64,000 bases of DNA from Amorphophallus konjac (lineage: Eukaryota > Streptophyta > Magnoliopsida > Alismatales > Araceae): assembly GCA_022559845.1 (NCBI GenBank), contig CM040124.1, forward strand, positions 71,633,491 through 71,697,490, given 5' to 3'. The stretch's first letter is position 1; each line of letters opens with the position of its first letter. The translations under genes and the position numbers were made by a program. Shown piece by piece: positions 36,133 through 47,229 of this stretch. The notes under the pieces were generated by a model. It saw only the letters and a program-made list of their open reading frames with translations. It made no database searches and was not told the origin of the DNA.

Positions 36133-37793
36133 AGAAGATATAGAGCAATCGCACACGATGAACAACCCACAACACATGGATTTTTAAGGTGGTTCGATTG
36201 CAACCCCGCAACCTACGTCCACCCCTCACCAAAACCCGGTGAGGCTTCCCTGCTGACTCACAGCTTGAGCGGGGCACGCCCCAAACCACAGAACAGATAA
36301 AACCCTCATCTATCTTCCTACAGACAAAGCCGGTAGGGACGGCTATACCGCATATCGGAGAACTCCCGATTACCTTCCTACTAACCACCAGCAGGGACGA
36401 TCTTCAGTTTCAATAGATTGAATGAATTAAAAATAGAACAAGATGAAAAAGCTTAAACAAGATATGGAGATATGCTACAATGAAGTTGATTTTGTTTGAG
36501 ATTGTTGGATCTTGAATCTGTTGCTTTGATCTTCCTTTGATCCTTTTGAGTTGATGGAGAAGATATAGGATGTGGCTTGATCTTTCCTTTGAATCTCCTT
36601 GAGTTAATGAAGAAGAATATTGGATGTAGCTTTGATCTTCCCTTGAGTTGATGAAGAGGTTTGGATGTAGCTTTGATCTTCCTTTTGATCTCCTTTGTGA
36701 GCTTGCTTGTTTATCTTCTTCCTTGGAGATTGAGGGCTTCAGATGTTGGCTTGAATCCCTTGGATTGGATGTAGAACTTCTGCACAGAGTACTGTTCATG
36801 GCTACAATACCTCTTCTTCCTTGGAGCTCCTCTAGCCTCTCTTCATCTCTCTTTTTCTCCAAATGATCAACTAGGGTTTCTAACCCTCTTGTGTTGGTTT
36901 TATATCTCTTTGGATGGTCAATAAACACATCCCAGACTAGATCCACATTTTGTGGTTGATTAGGTGACTTTTGGATTACAGAAATCCATGGGGAATGGCC
37001 TTTCTCGAAGTGGAAAATAAAGTCAACATTGAAGGCTCGGGGCTGGAGGTCGACCTGTGGCTTCTGGCGGTCGACCGCTACTGAGAAATGCTATAGATGG
37101 ATGTTCCCTGGGATTTTCGGTCGACCGCTACTGGGCTGGCGGTCCACCGCCACTGAAAGAATTGCAGACGGTGGGCTGCTGGCTGGGGCGGTCGACCGCC
37201 CCTGTGGTGGCGGTCGACCGCCTGCTGGGCAGATCCCGGGTTTTCTCGGGTTGGTCCGCTAACTGCTTTAGCTCCGTCGCTTAAGTTCTTTAGCACCCCA
37301 TTCATGTCTGCATCACCCTTGACAGTCTAGAAGATGTCAACTGAGTCTTTGACTTTGGGTTCTCTTGGTTATGCTTCTTCGAGCATCGACCTTAACTGTC
37401 ATTGAGCTTTCACATTTGCCAACTCCACTCCATTCCTTAGATTATCTTGTGGCTTGCTATCCAGAAGTTGCACCGACCTTGAACTATCCGTAAGGCAAGA
37501 CATGCACTGACCATATGAAGAATATGCAATGACCTTATGTGTGATGCTATTCAGCTTGATTTCTGTGCTTGAAACATGCTAGATTTCTGTGCCTCCAATA
37601 TTGTCATATGCCTTGATATCTGTGTATCCAGTTGCCTAGATTTTTGTGTCATTCTTGATCTTTTGCGCTGGAAGTATAATGCTCAGAAATGAATGAATAT
37701 TAACACTATAAAATGCAGTATAGTTCATTAATGACTACAGAGGCAGACATCATCAAAACCATAAAATTAATCATGTTGCACACATGTTCAACA
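36133..37793 (-). repeat. 5' LTR of element A, segment right of the C insertion
   Basis: Continues the LTR broken at 14606. The minus-strand start TGTTGAACATGTGTGC lies at 37793. It contains the GGCGGTCGACCGCC palindromes at 37185-37222 and the hairpin pair at 36196-36244. Positions 36420-37793 match 7707-9083. Confidence 0.92.
36196..36244 (-). other. Paired U5 hairpins (element A)
   Basis: Hairpin 2 has arms GGTTGC/GCAATC on the sense strand (36213-36196; one G-U pair in RNA). Hairpin 1 has arms CCTCACC/GGTGAGG (36224-36244). The flanks CGAACCACCTTAAAAATCC and GGGGTGGACGTAGG match those of C, D and E. Confidence 0.78.
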
Positions 37794-38040
37794 GAAGGAA
37801 GGGAGGAGTGGTGACGGAGGGCAGCTGGAGCTAGCTGGGGAGATGGTTGCACAAGCGAAGGAGGACGGAATGGGGCGTCGACCTCCACGGTGAGGGTGTG
37901 CAGGTTCGCCGGAGAGCGGGTGTGCGAGTGAAAATAAGGTTGAAATGAGGAAAGGTAAGAAACATGTTTTTCACCGCCGAGTAAATAAGGAGAGTTGAGA
38001 TCTTGCTTTTTGAAATAACAACCCTGAATTAGGAAATGGC
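37794..38040 (-). other. Possible leader and N-terminus of an extra ORF of element E, cut by element A
   Basis: On the minus strand the segment goes from an AT-rich AGGGTATTTTCGCC stretch to a CG-rich, Pro/Ser-coding stretch (from about 37888, APFRPPSLVQPSPQL) that stops at the edge of A. This resembles the lead-in to the second ORF of D (a GGGTATTTCGTG stretch near 21511, then Pro/Ser-rich coding). The remainder would lie left of the window. Inference from layout only. Confidence 0.4.
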
Positions 38041-39703
38041 GAAAATACCCTATTTTTATTTCAAAACTGTTTAAAGCTTATAAGCTCATTTTTTAGTAAT
38101 GAAGGTTTGAGAGAAACTATTTTTGCAACAAATAATAACACTAAAACACTTGAGAAAGTTGAAGATAATGCAACCAAGCCTACTTGGCTTACTCATCACG
38201 TCCATTTGGCATGATTGGAAAAGGAAGATAAGCAAGTATTGAAAGTAAACAAAAACCTTTTTGTTGTGAAGTAAGGTATAGAGTCAACCTCAAACCATAT
38301 TTTTTTTGATTAATTAAACAGTCCGATATAGCATTCACTTTTTGACTCAAGGAAACACATTGTTTAGACGCCAGAGTCCCTGGTTACTCCGTGTAACTTA
38401 GCTTTCTGAAATTTTCTGAACAAAGTTGACAGTCTTCATCATGACTAGGTTAACCCTCATTTCATTGATGGAGGATCTAATTTCTCTGAAGATGAGGTCA
38501 TTGCTTTGAAATTATTGTAGCATGGTTTTAGGAGGCGTATTCTCTAATTGACTTTAAGTTAGGTAACTTGTTTAAGGACAATATATGCTAATCAATTCAT
38601 AAACCAAGAAGCCTATTTGTAGTGAACTTTCAGACGTTTAGGCAATGGTCATTTTCAAGGACTTGATGAATGTTTTAATCCCATTATGAGTGGAAGTTTG
38701 GTAGAACTCAACGCAATGATAACGAAATGGGGATTATAAACAAGAAACCATTTCCTTAACAGGAGTAAAACGGATTAACTTACCCAGGGTTGTATAAACT
38801 AATGAAAACATTCTCAACTCCCCCTCAATTAATGCTTGGTGAAAAGTGAAGGTTCAGAGGCAAAAAGATTTGAAGTGGAAATGAAGGAGGCAGTGGGAAG
38901 AAAGAATCAGAGAAACTCTCCATTGGATCTTCAAACCCGAGAGCGGCTGAGAGGCAGTCTCGACACATGACTGGAGGGTGTCGATCTGTTCAACAGACTT
39001 GTCCTGCATGTCTCGACACATGATTGTAGGGTGTCGACCTGTTCAATGGACTTTGCCCTACATGTCTTGACACATAACTGTAGGGTGTCGACCTGTTCAC
39101 TAGATCTTATCCTGCATGTCTCGACACATGACTGTTCCATAAACTGTGCTCAACCAGTTTCTATGAATCTTTATTTCTGAAATACACTCGCCAGCTTCTA
39201 CAGCCAGTGCCTTTGACTTACTTCTTTCAGACAATCATTCAAGAATGGTTTTACCTCTTTGCTGCCTCTGAGAAGTGCTTTGTTGGATGCTAAAGCTTTA
39301 AACATGCTTATGCACTAGAAATCAACTATATAGTTATCAATATGCATTTCTGACTCATGGTACTTCGCGGAGGCCTGTCCTCACGCATGAAGAGAGATTC
39401 CTGACAGGCGTGACCTGTCTTTCCACTTCTCGACATTTGATATACCATTTAGTCATAAGCTGATATTCAACAAAAAAATAACTAGAAATGCACACAAGCT
39501 CTCCCTGAGTGTGACCATCATTCAAGGCATGGTTTACACAACCAATAGACCAGTTCTAGATCAAAGCAGACATGATTGTTCCAATCATAGCAAAGACGAG
39601 TAACTTGAGCACTGAAAAAAAAAGTAATAGATATCTCAAACCTGATTGGATTGAGGTCTGCATAGACCGAGCTCTCTCCTTAATGTTGAGGACCTGTCAT
39701 TGC
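38041..39703 (-). other. Spacer after pol of element E, with tandem repeat and structured module
   Basis: No coding frame. A tandem repeat with 53-54-bp period lies at 38957-39140 (starts at 38957, 39010, 39064, 39118), each unit carrying GTCTCGACACATGA and most also GGGTGTCGACCTGTTCA. The three-stem module is at 39356-39448. ACTCCCCCTCAA at 38817 is a purine word on the sense strand. Confidence 0.8.
39356..39448 (-). other. Three-stem structured module (copy in element E)
   Basis: Closing arms ATGGTA (39357-39362) and TACCAT (39443-39448). Hairpin a: GAGG/CCTC (39370-39382). Hairpin b: GACAGG/CCTGTC (39403-39419). The words CCTCACGCAT and TTTGATATACCAT are shared with the A copy, while the hairpin b arms are quite different. 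Confidence 0.65.
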
Positions 39704-40423
39704 TTAAAGGTTTTGTGATGATATCTGTAATCTGATTTTCTGAGTCAACAAAATGGAGCTCAAAGTGATTTTTGAGGACTTCATCCCTATAAAATGATGC
39801 CTAATTTCAATGTGTTTAGTCCTCGAGTGCATGACTGGATTTTTTACAAGATTTATAGCACTTGTGTTATCACACAGAATGGCAACACAGCCAAGATCTA
39901 TTAGATAGTCTTGGAGTTGGTGTTTGATCCACAGTACTTGGGTGCCACAACTCCCTGCAGCAACATATTCTGCTTCTGCAGTTGAGAGGGCAACCGAGTG
40001 CTGTTTCTTGGAGGCCCAAGAAACCAAACACACACTAAGAAATTGGCAATAGCCACTAGTGCTCTTGCGGTCCAATTTGCATCCTGCATAATCTGCATCT
40101 GAATATGAAATAAGTGAAAGTTCACAGGATGCAGGATACCATAATCCCAATTCTTGAGTGCCAGCAAAGTATCTAAAAATACGCTTGACAGTAGTCAAGT
40201 GAGACTCTCTAGGACTAGACTGAAATCTAGCACAAAGGCAAACACTAAACTGAATGTCTGGTCTAGATTCAGTTAGATATAGTATTGACCCGATCATACC
40301 GCTGTACCTCTTTGCATCTACAAGAGTACCGTGTTCATCTGCATCCAGTGAAGTAGCAGTCCCCATTGGAGTTCCTAATGGTTTACAGTTTGTCAAATCA
40401 AACTTTTTCAGCAACTCCTTCAC
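39704..40423 (-). pseudogene. RNase H domain of element E pol
   Basis: Copia RNase H with the acidic residues in place: SYSDADYAGCKLDRKSTSGYC, then STAEAEYVAAGSCGTQVLWI, then LCDNTSAINLVKNPVMHSRTKHIEIRHHF. The preceding part (LGTPMGTATSLDADEHG, YLTESRPDIQFSV) is the RT-RNase H linker. The domain would remove the RNA strand during reverse transcription. The frame is open for about 240 codons but separated from the RT catalytic part by a stop near 40470. Confidence 0.9.
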
Positions 40424-41740
40424 ATATTTGGCTTGATTGATAAAACAGCCTTCATTGCTTTGATTAATCTACAAGCCAAGAAAGAATTGAAGCTCACCCA
40501 TTAGACTCATTTCAAATTCATTGGTCAGGAGTTTAAAGAACTCCTCACACATTTGAGGTTTAATGGACCCAAACACTATGTCATCCACATAAATCTGAAC
40601 TATCAAGATATCCTTACCTTATTTCTTGGTGAATAGTGTCTGGTCTACATTACCTCTTGAATACCCCTGTTCGGTGAGGTATGAGCTTAGTCTCATACCA
40701 AGCTCTAGGTGCTTGCTTCAAGTCATATAAAGCCATATCCAACTTATAAACATGATCTTTGAAATATGTGCATTCAAAATCGGGGGGTTGCTCTACATAG
40801 ACTTCTTCTTTAATAAGACCATTTAGAAAAGCACTCTTAACATCCATTTGCTGCAGTTTGATTTTATGAGAACATGCAAATGCTAGCAGAATTCTAATGG
40901 CCTCTAGACTAGCTACAGGGGCAAAAGACTCTTCAAAATCTATGCCAAATTCTTGATTATACCCTTGAGCCACCAATCTGGATTTGTTTCTTATTATCTT
41001 TCCATCTTCACTTAATTTATTTCTGAAGACCCATTTAGTTCCTATGACTAATTTCTCCTGAGGCTTGGGAACTAGATGTCGGACTTTGTTTCTTTCAAAC
41101 GGGTTTAATTCATCATGCATGGAATTTACCAAGTTATCATCTTTTAAGACCTCTATAATATTTTTGGGTTCAATTTGAGACACAAGGGCAAGTTGTTCAA
41201 TTTCATCCATAATTTTGAAATGAGACCTAGTTTTGGTTCGGTCATGCAGATTACCTAAAATGTTTTCTAAAGGATGGTCTTTTAACACTCTTAGATCAGG
41301 TTGAGTGTTACCTCCATCTACTTCGGTGACCGGAGCATTGCTTGGCCCTTCTTGGTCTTCATTTGCTTGTGTCTCCTCATGTGGAAGTTCCTCTTTTCCT
41401 TTTATGTTCAGGAATTCCCCATCATCATCTTCCCTGCAAGTGTTGTCATGATCAATCTCATCAAAGGTGATGTGAGGGGATTCTTCCACACAAAGGGTCT
41501 TAAGATTATAGATTCTATAAGCTCTAGACTTATCGGAGTACCCAAGGAATATCCCTTCTTCGCTCTTTGGCTCAAACTTGTCCAGAACTCTTTTATCATT
41601 GTTATAAACAAAGCACTTTGACCGAAAAACTTTCATGTGAAATAGATATGACTTTTTACCTTTTAGCAGCTCATATGGGGTCATTTTGGTGAGTAGCCTT
41701 ACCATTGAGCGGTTGATGATATAACATACAGTGTTTACCG
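40424..41740 (-). pseudogene. Reverse transcriptase domain of element E pol, frameshifted
   Basis: In one frame to 40650: [65 protein letters not shown] and [14 protein letters not shown], the Copia RT order; the usual ALYGLKQ reads ALYDLKQ. After WYE the frame shifts. The catalytic box YVDD is still readable at 40580-40591 in another frame (IYVDDIVFGS), preceded by a stop. The left part (41750-41300) is the integrase C-terminal region and linker. The wording is closest to the Sire/Maximus lineage. Confidence 0.9.
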
Positions 41741-42397
41741 CTTTGCCCAAAATCTCCTTGGTAGATGCCTTTCAGCAAGTATTGTGCGTGCCATCTCTAT
41801 GAGAGTTCTATTTTTCCTCTCAACTATCCCATTTTGTTCAGGAGTCCTTGGTGGTGAAAACTTGTGAATGATTCCTTCAGTCCTACACAAATTTTCAAAG
41901 TCAGCATTGTCAAATTCACCACCATGCTCTGAAATTATGTTGGAAATCTTAAACTTACCATCTTGCTTCACTTGCATATAAAGTGCCTGAAACTCATCAA
42001 AGGCATTATTTTTATGTGCAAGATAAAATACCCAAGTGAATCTAGTAAAGTCATCTACTAAAACATAACCATATCTTTTACCACGTAAGCTAGCTATTTT
42101 GGTCGGACCAAACAAGTCCATATGGATTAGTTCAAGTGGTTTAGATTATAAGTTTTCAGTTCTGCTTTTAAATGACTTTCTAGTTTGCTTTCCTTGAGCA
42201 TATGCATCACAAATCTTAGAGTTTAGTTTAAATTTTATTTCAGGCAGACCTTTGACAATAGAATGCTTCACCAATTTATGAAGAGTATTGTAGCTAACAT
42301 GACCGAGTCTGCAATGCCACAAGCATCCTAATTCAGATTTGGGTGCAGCAAGACAAAGATTTATGTGAGCCGGGTCATCTAAGTCAATCATGTACAC
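41735..42397 (-). pseudogene. Integrase of element E (GAG-pre-integrase zinc finger and catalytic core)
   Basis: The zinc-binding part reads LWHCRLGHVSYNTLHKLVKHS...KICDAYAQGKQ; the second Cys of the usual CXXC is a Tyr. The core starts MDLFGPTKIASLRGKRYGYVLVDDFTRFTW (first Asp present). The second catalytic position reads SEHGGEF where Copia integrases have SDHGGEF, an Asp-to-Glu change. The Glu in PEQNGIVERKNRT is kept. A TAA separates zinc finger and core (about 42145), and the core frame shifts near 41740. Integrase inserts the cDNA into the host genome; this copy should be inactive. Confidence 0.9.
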
Positions 42398-42427
42398 GTT
42401 ATTGACTCTTTTATCAGAAAACTTGGT

Positions 42428-42745
42428 TTATTTTGAATTAGGTTGCAAGATCCTACATTCATTAGATTCAAAAATTACAGTATGACCTTTATCACATAGT
42501 TGACTTATGCTCAACAAATTATACTCCAGACCATCAACAAGTAATACATTATGAATTGAGTTGGAGGGGTTCTTACCAACTTTACCTGTATCGATGATTT
42601 TTCCTTTGTTGTTTCCTCCAAACGTGACATGTCTAGTTTCCTTTTCAACCAGGAGACATAATTTGATTCTATCTCCAGTCATGTGTCTTGAGAAGCCACT
42701 GTCAAGATACCAGCGGTTGTGCACGGCTATAAGACAGTCCTGCAC
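42428..42745 (-). pseudogene. Aspartic protease of element E
   Basis: WYLDSGFSRHMTGD holds the catalytic DSG, followed by HVTFGGNNKGKI, the flap-like part and VEYNLLSISQL-type wording (here LEYNLLSISQLCDKGHTVIF), all typical of Copia protease. The usual Cys after DSG is Phe. The same frame leads through a TAA (about 42428) into the integrase zinc finger, so these formed one polyprotein. Confidence 0.88.
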
Positions 42746-42801
42746 AAGAAATTAAGTGACAATGTTTGGAACCTAAGGACAATTGGGTCCCAATAATTTC
42801 T

Positions 42802-45050
42802 TCATTTATGTAAAACAAGATAACACAGATTTTGAAATCCAGACTTTCTTAGCATTTTTGCTTTGCTGGGGGTTCTAATTTTTCTTCTCTTTAGCCTTTT
42901 GGGCTTTATAGGTTTTGGGAATGGTGGAAAAGGATTGGTTGTTAGACCATCTATTCCAGTTGGTTGGTCTAAAGGAGTAGGTGGTGTCATAGTGCCTAGG
43001 TTGTTGAGGTTGAGTAAACCTATGACCATAGGAATATAACTACCCTTAACCCATGAAGGTGTCGACCTGTAGGAGGAAACGTGTCAGCCTGTCTCTCGTT
43101 CTATCCATCTATAGTAGTCTCTAGATGAAGGATGTGTCGACCTCCTGTTATGAAAGTGTCGACCTGTTGGTGTGAACCTAGGGTATTGTTGGGCGTTTAA
43201 CCATTTGGGCGTCGACCTGTCCTGAGGATAGTCCCGACCTGTTCCAACATTATAACTGTTCCTTCTTTTGGGATGTGCATATTTTGGCTTAAACTTGTGT
43301 CGGCCTGTTTGGGTTTGTTGGTGAACCTTTTTGGGTTGATGGGAAGTTTTGTTGATTGATTCTCCTACCTTTTCTTTTCCTTTGTTTTCAACATTTTCTT
43401 GGTGTGTTGATTTGGAGGTTGAAGCATCGGAAGATAAGACAAAGGTGGTAGTTTTTAGTCCAAACGTTTTCTTCTTAGTTGGCTCATACCCTAGCCCTTC
43501 CCTGTTGAAGTTTATCTTAGTTCCTAGTAGGGCATTCAAGTTCTCACTTCCATCAATAAATTTTTCAAGAGCAGTTTGTTTATCTACAAGATCCTTTTGA
43601 AGTTTTTCATTTTCTTTCAATAGTTGAGAGTTGACTTGTTTAAAGGCATCAGACTTTTCATTGCACAGATTGTTATCTTTTACATAGCCTTGCATTTTTA
43701 GTTTCAACTCATCAATTTCATCTCTCAGGCTTTCATTTTCCACTTCCAAATCTTTCATCTCTTTTCTTCCTTCTTCAAGATATTCATTCATTTTTCTTAG
43801 ATCCTCAATCTTAGTTTCTAGGGAGATTATTTTTTCATTAAGAGTTTTATCATGCCCACAGGAGTCAACCTTCTTCTTTAAAGTTTTATTTTCTTTTCTG
43901 TACACTTCATACTTATTCATCAATTCGAAGTAAGCTTCTTCCCAATCATTAGTAGAGAAGTGCTCAAAGGGAGAGCTCACCTCGCTGTCACTTTCTCCTT
44001 TGGCCATTAGGCAGAGATCATCTTTCTCCTCCTCAGAGGAGTTGTCTTCAGTCTCTTCTTCTTCATCATCACTCCAAGTGCACACCATGGCCTGCTTCTT
44101 CTTGCTCTTCCACCTGGGCATAGCTTTCTTAGCTCCTTATGGACACTCATACTTGATGTGTCCTGGTTTCCTGCAAGATTAGCAGACAAGCTTTTCAGAT
44201 TTTTTAACATTTTCTAGTCTTGGCCTAAAACCTCTTTTTACCTGGGACTTCTTCTTAGTGAAGCCGGTACCTTCCTTTCTTAAAAATCTTCTAAACTTCC
44301 TTGTCAATAGAGCAACTTCGTCCTCTTCCGTGTTACTACTTGAAAGATCTTAATCTTCATATAAGTCCTTGGTGCTTGGTCCAGCTTTAAGAGCCAAAGG
44401 CTTCTTTTTACTTACCTCAGCCTCTTTGTTCTTCCTATTCATCTCATAAGTCATCAGGGACCCTATGAGTTCTTCTACCTTAATTGTAGTTAAGTCTTTT
44501 GATTCTTTAACCACTGTGGCCTTTGTATGCCAAATAGGGGTTAGTGATCTCAGAATCTTCCTTACTATCTCCTGCTCAGAATAGGTCTTACCTAGCTCAG
44601 TCAAGTCATTAGTGAGCACGGTTAGCCTAGCATACATGTCCGAAATGGGCTCATCAGATTTCATTCTAAATTTTTCATATTCAGATACCAACATGTTTCC
44701 TTTGGTAGCACGTACCTGCTGTGTCTCTTCATATATTACCTCAAGGCGGTCCTACATTTCTTTTGCAGTAGCGCAAGTTGACACCCTTGAGTACTCTGTT
44801 GGATGAAGGGAGCACTGCATGATGTGCTTGGCACCCCAGTTCAGTGTTGATGTCCTGATCTGTTCCTTAGTCCATGTATCCTCGTCCAGAGGCAGCTCAA
44901 ATGGTCTCTTGATGATCACTCGCCAGACTTCATGATCTTGGGCTCTAATGAAGACATGCATGCAATTTTTCCAGTAAGGATAATTTATCCAGTTAAAAGA
45001 GGCGGTCTATTTATGGAATGCCCTTCGGCCATAGGACTTTTAGTTGCCAT
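42802..45050 (-). pseudogene. Gag of element E, full-length type, with many stops
   Basis: The start ATG at 45050 follows the primer site by about 45 bases. A small frameshift near 44980 precedes NYPYWKN. From 44961 one frame continues leftward to about 42802 with stops at about 44750 (Trp to TAG), 44347, within the zinc knuckle near 44180, and 43084. Unlike A, C and D it keeps the complete N-terminal domain (FRMKSDEPISDMYARLTVL, ELGKTYSEQEIVRKILRSL, IWHTKATVV). A CCHC knuckle (VC-stop-SCRKPGHIKYEC), coiled coil and the word NREGLGYEPTKKKTF follow. The C-terminal part is unusual: it is built around repeats of the element's own ACAGGTCGACAC word, giving TGRH and DRSTP-like peptides. Confidence 0.87.
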
Positions 45051-45095
45051 ATCACTAGTTCTCTCAAGGTCGTTAGACCACATACAAAGAGACTA

Positions 45096-45107
45096 GCTCT
45101 GATACCA
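45096..45107 (-). promoter_or_regulatory. Primer binding site of element E (initiator tRNA-Met)
   Basis: Minus-strand TGGTATCAGAGC, two bases after the LTR end CACTCTACA. Confidence 0.93.
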
Positions 45108-45109
45108 CG

Positions 45110-46809
45110 TGTAGAGTGGTGATAGGCAGATCTAGAGGGGAGGGGTGAATAGATCAACCCCCTTTTGCCCTTCTTTGCGGAAATTTTAAACTAGATCCAA
45201 TACTAAGACTAGTAAAGCAAGAATAAGTTGATAGCTAAGAGGCTAGATGCACAGATGAATATTATGAACACTCATATCAAGCATCTACCATTAGAACATA
45301 ATAGAAAGCAAACCACAAGACGCAAGTTTTAAGGTGGTTCGGTCTCTATCCAGAGACCTACCTCCACCCCTCACAGAACAAGGTGAGGCTTCACTAGTGC
45401 AAAGGCACTACTGCTGATTCACAGCTTCTATCAGAGAGATACACTCTCAACACTCCACTGCCAAATAGCTTGAGAGATCACAACCCAAAACACACAGACT
45501 GGTGACCACACCGTCTGTCTTCCTACTCACAGGTAGGGAACAAATATGATAGAATGTGTTTTGAATAAAAGCAAACTAAAATGGAAACAGCCAGACATAG
45601 TATCGTTATGAAACACTATGTGAAGGAAATCTCCTATCTAGGAAAGAGCTTGAGGACTCCTTGGCTCTCTCTTCTTGTTCTTCCTGGTTCGTCACCACGA
45701 CCTTAAGAGGGAAGGATGATCATGCTTCAGCTCTCAAGGGTACTGGATGGAGCTTCACAAGTTCTTTCTGCCATGCTAAGAGGTCTTCTTGAGTGAGGAA
45801 GAGGAGCGTCTTCTTTTTTGCATTCACTCCAGCAGCACCAGGAAGGAGATGGCTTCGTTAACAAGTCTTCTGCATTTCCTTTTCTCCCTTGCTTGCCTTG
45901 CTGTCGAACTGGTGCTCATGCTCCTGATATATTGGTGACTTGCGGTGACACCAACGTTGTCCACTTTCCAAGCTAAACCTAGAATGTCACATCCACATTA
46001 TTTGATTTGCTTCCATTTGCATAGTTGACCCTTTGCTGTCAAGCCTACTGATATGTGGCTAGGTAGGAGACAATATCAACAAAAGTACAGTCCTTTCAGG
46101 GGATTTCTCTGCCAGACCATCATCCTCTGACAAATTAGCCTCTTTGACGGCTTTTTCCAGAGTGAACAGATCCTCCAGGACAAGTTTCGGATCTTGAAGA
46201 TAGCTTCTATCAGTTTCAGATCCGTTCTGGTCGAATACGAATGTGTCGACACTTTACACATAGTGTGTTGAGACTTCCATTGAATATCTAGAAAATAGCT
46301 TCTATTGGTTTTAGATGCGTTCTGGTCGAACACGAATGTGCCGACACTTTACACACAGTGTGTCGAGACATCCATTGAATATCTTGAAGTTGTGCCGAGA
46401 CGTCACAATGACTGTGTCGAGACATCACTGAACAATGTCGAGACATATGCGCCATGTGCAGAGTTGCTTGCTTCGTGGGACCGAGGTGTCAACACTTTTC
46501 ACTCAGTGTGTCGAGACATCGATAAATCCAGAGGCCAGACAGAACGGCTTCAGTTTGATTTCTTCTAGAGGTGTCGAGACATTGGTCAGATGTGTCGACA
46601 CATGCTTTATGTCAGAGCTCAATCGTTCGTGGTTCGACAAGATCTGTTCTAGATGTGTCGAGACATCACCAAAACGGTGTCGAGACATCACTTAGAGTAT
46701 TTCTTCTGTGCTTGATTAGTCTATACATTAAACCAAAACATGTTAGATATTTCTCAAATATATACTAATGATTTATGATTTGTTATCATCAAAACCAGGG
46801 GACACAACA
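45110..46809 (-). repeat. 5' LTR of element E (1700 bp)
   Basis: The minus-strand start TGTTGTGTCCCCTGGTTTTG lies at 46809 and the end CTCTACA at 45110. U3 holds a cluster of TGTGTCGAGACATC and TGTGTCGACAC words (46240-46690) and a 95-bp tandem repeat (about 46201-46390, two units). R/U5 holds many perfect hairpins, among them GGTCTCT/AGAGACC and CCTCAC/GTGAGG. No gene. Confidence 0.9.
45341..45388 (-). other. Paired U5 hairpins (element E)
   Basis: Hairpin 2 has arms GGTCTCT/AGAGACC (45341-45358). Hairpin 1 has arms CCTCAC/GTGAGG (45369-45388). The flanks are AAGGTGGTTC and CCTACCTCCACCCC on the plus strand. Confidence 0.8.
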
Positions 46810-46985
46810 AAAAGCTGCTGGCGCCGATTCACCATGCATGAAGGGCTTGCGCCGGTTCAGTAAGCAAGAGGGGAAAGTGTGCCGGTTCACTGGCATATGG
46901 GAGGGTGCTGATTCAATGGCTGCTGGCGCCGATTCACCCTAGATGAAGGGGTTGCGCCGATTCACTTACAGTGTTGAGGGTATTT
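46810..46985. other. Cluster of GCGCCGATTCAC words, remnant of another LTR
   Basis: Six variants of GGCGCCGATTCACC (such as TTGCGCCGGTTCA, GTGCCGGTTCACTGG, TTGCGCCGATTCACTT) in about 170 bases directly beside the end of E. By analogy with the other LTRs this looks like part of the U3 of a further Copia family into which E inserted. No LTR end was found, so this is inference. 46986-47229 shows nothing further. Confidence 0.45.
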
Positions 46986-47229
46986 TGGGTGAATTTTGCC
47001 ATGTTTGCCATTGTGTTAGCCTTGAATTGACTAAGATGATGACTCGATGTCCCATACGGCTCTAGGTTTGATGCAGTGTCTCCGGAGTGCAGACTTCGAA
47101 CTCTCTGGTTCCCGGTTTATGATTTCGAGTGGTTTCCGACACGTGCCGAACCCATGTCGGATTACTCGGGTTTTATCCTAATTTAGCCTTCGGCACTGTG
47201 ATTTGTGCTACCAGACCTACTATGTACAT

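Larger units (their letters stand above)
7707..37793 (-). mobile_element. Element A: Sire-like Copia, gag-only, split by elements B and C
   Basis: On the minus strand the 5' LTR is 37793-36133 plus 14606-14064, the primer site is 14061-14050, the internal region runs 14063 to 9084, and the 3' LTR starts at 9083 and runs left into the insertion of B. The LTR identity is shown by 7707-9083 matching 36420-37793. Only gag is recognisable (13987 to 12112). The roughly 3 kb before the 3' LTR is non-coding and no pol motif is seen, so this is a non-autonomous element. It is inserted in the internal region of element E. The flank GAAGG (37794-37798) is one half of the expected TSD; the other half is outside the window. 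Confidence 0.87.
37794..46809 (-). mobile_element. Element E: Sire/Maximus-like Copia with pol, decayed; 3' end off-window
   Basis: On the minus strand: 5' LTR 46809-45110, primer site 45107-45096, gag 45050 to about 42802, protease, integrase, RT and RNase H down to 39704, a non-coding spacer, then the start of what looks like an extra ORF region cut at 37794 by element A. The domain order PR-IN-RT-RH is Copia order. Frames carry many stops, several fitting C-to-T change, and the integrase and RT motifs have damaging changes, so it cannot supply proteins now. It is the host of the A-B-C-D stack. Confidence 0.88.

Noticed and set aside
43349..43600. Plus-strand frame opposite gag of E
   Set aside because: Shadow of the gag coding frame on the opposite strand.
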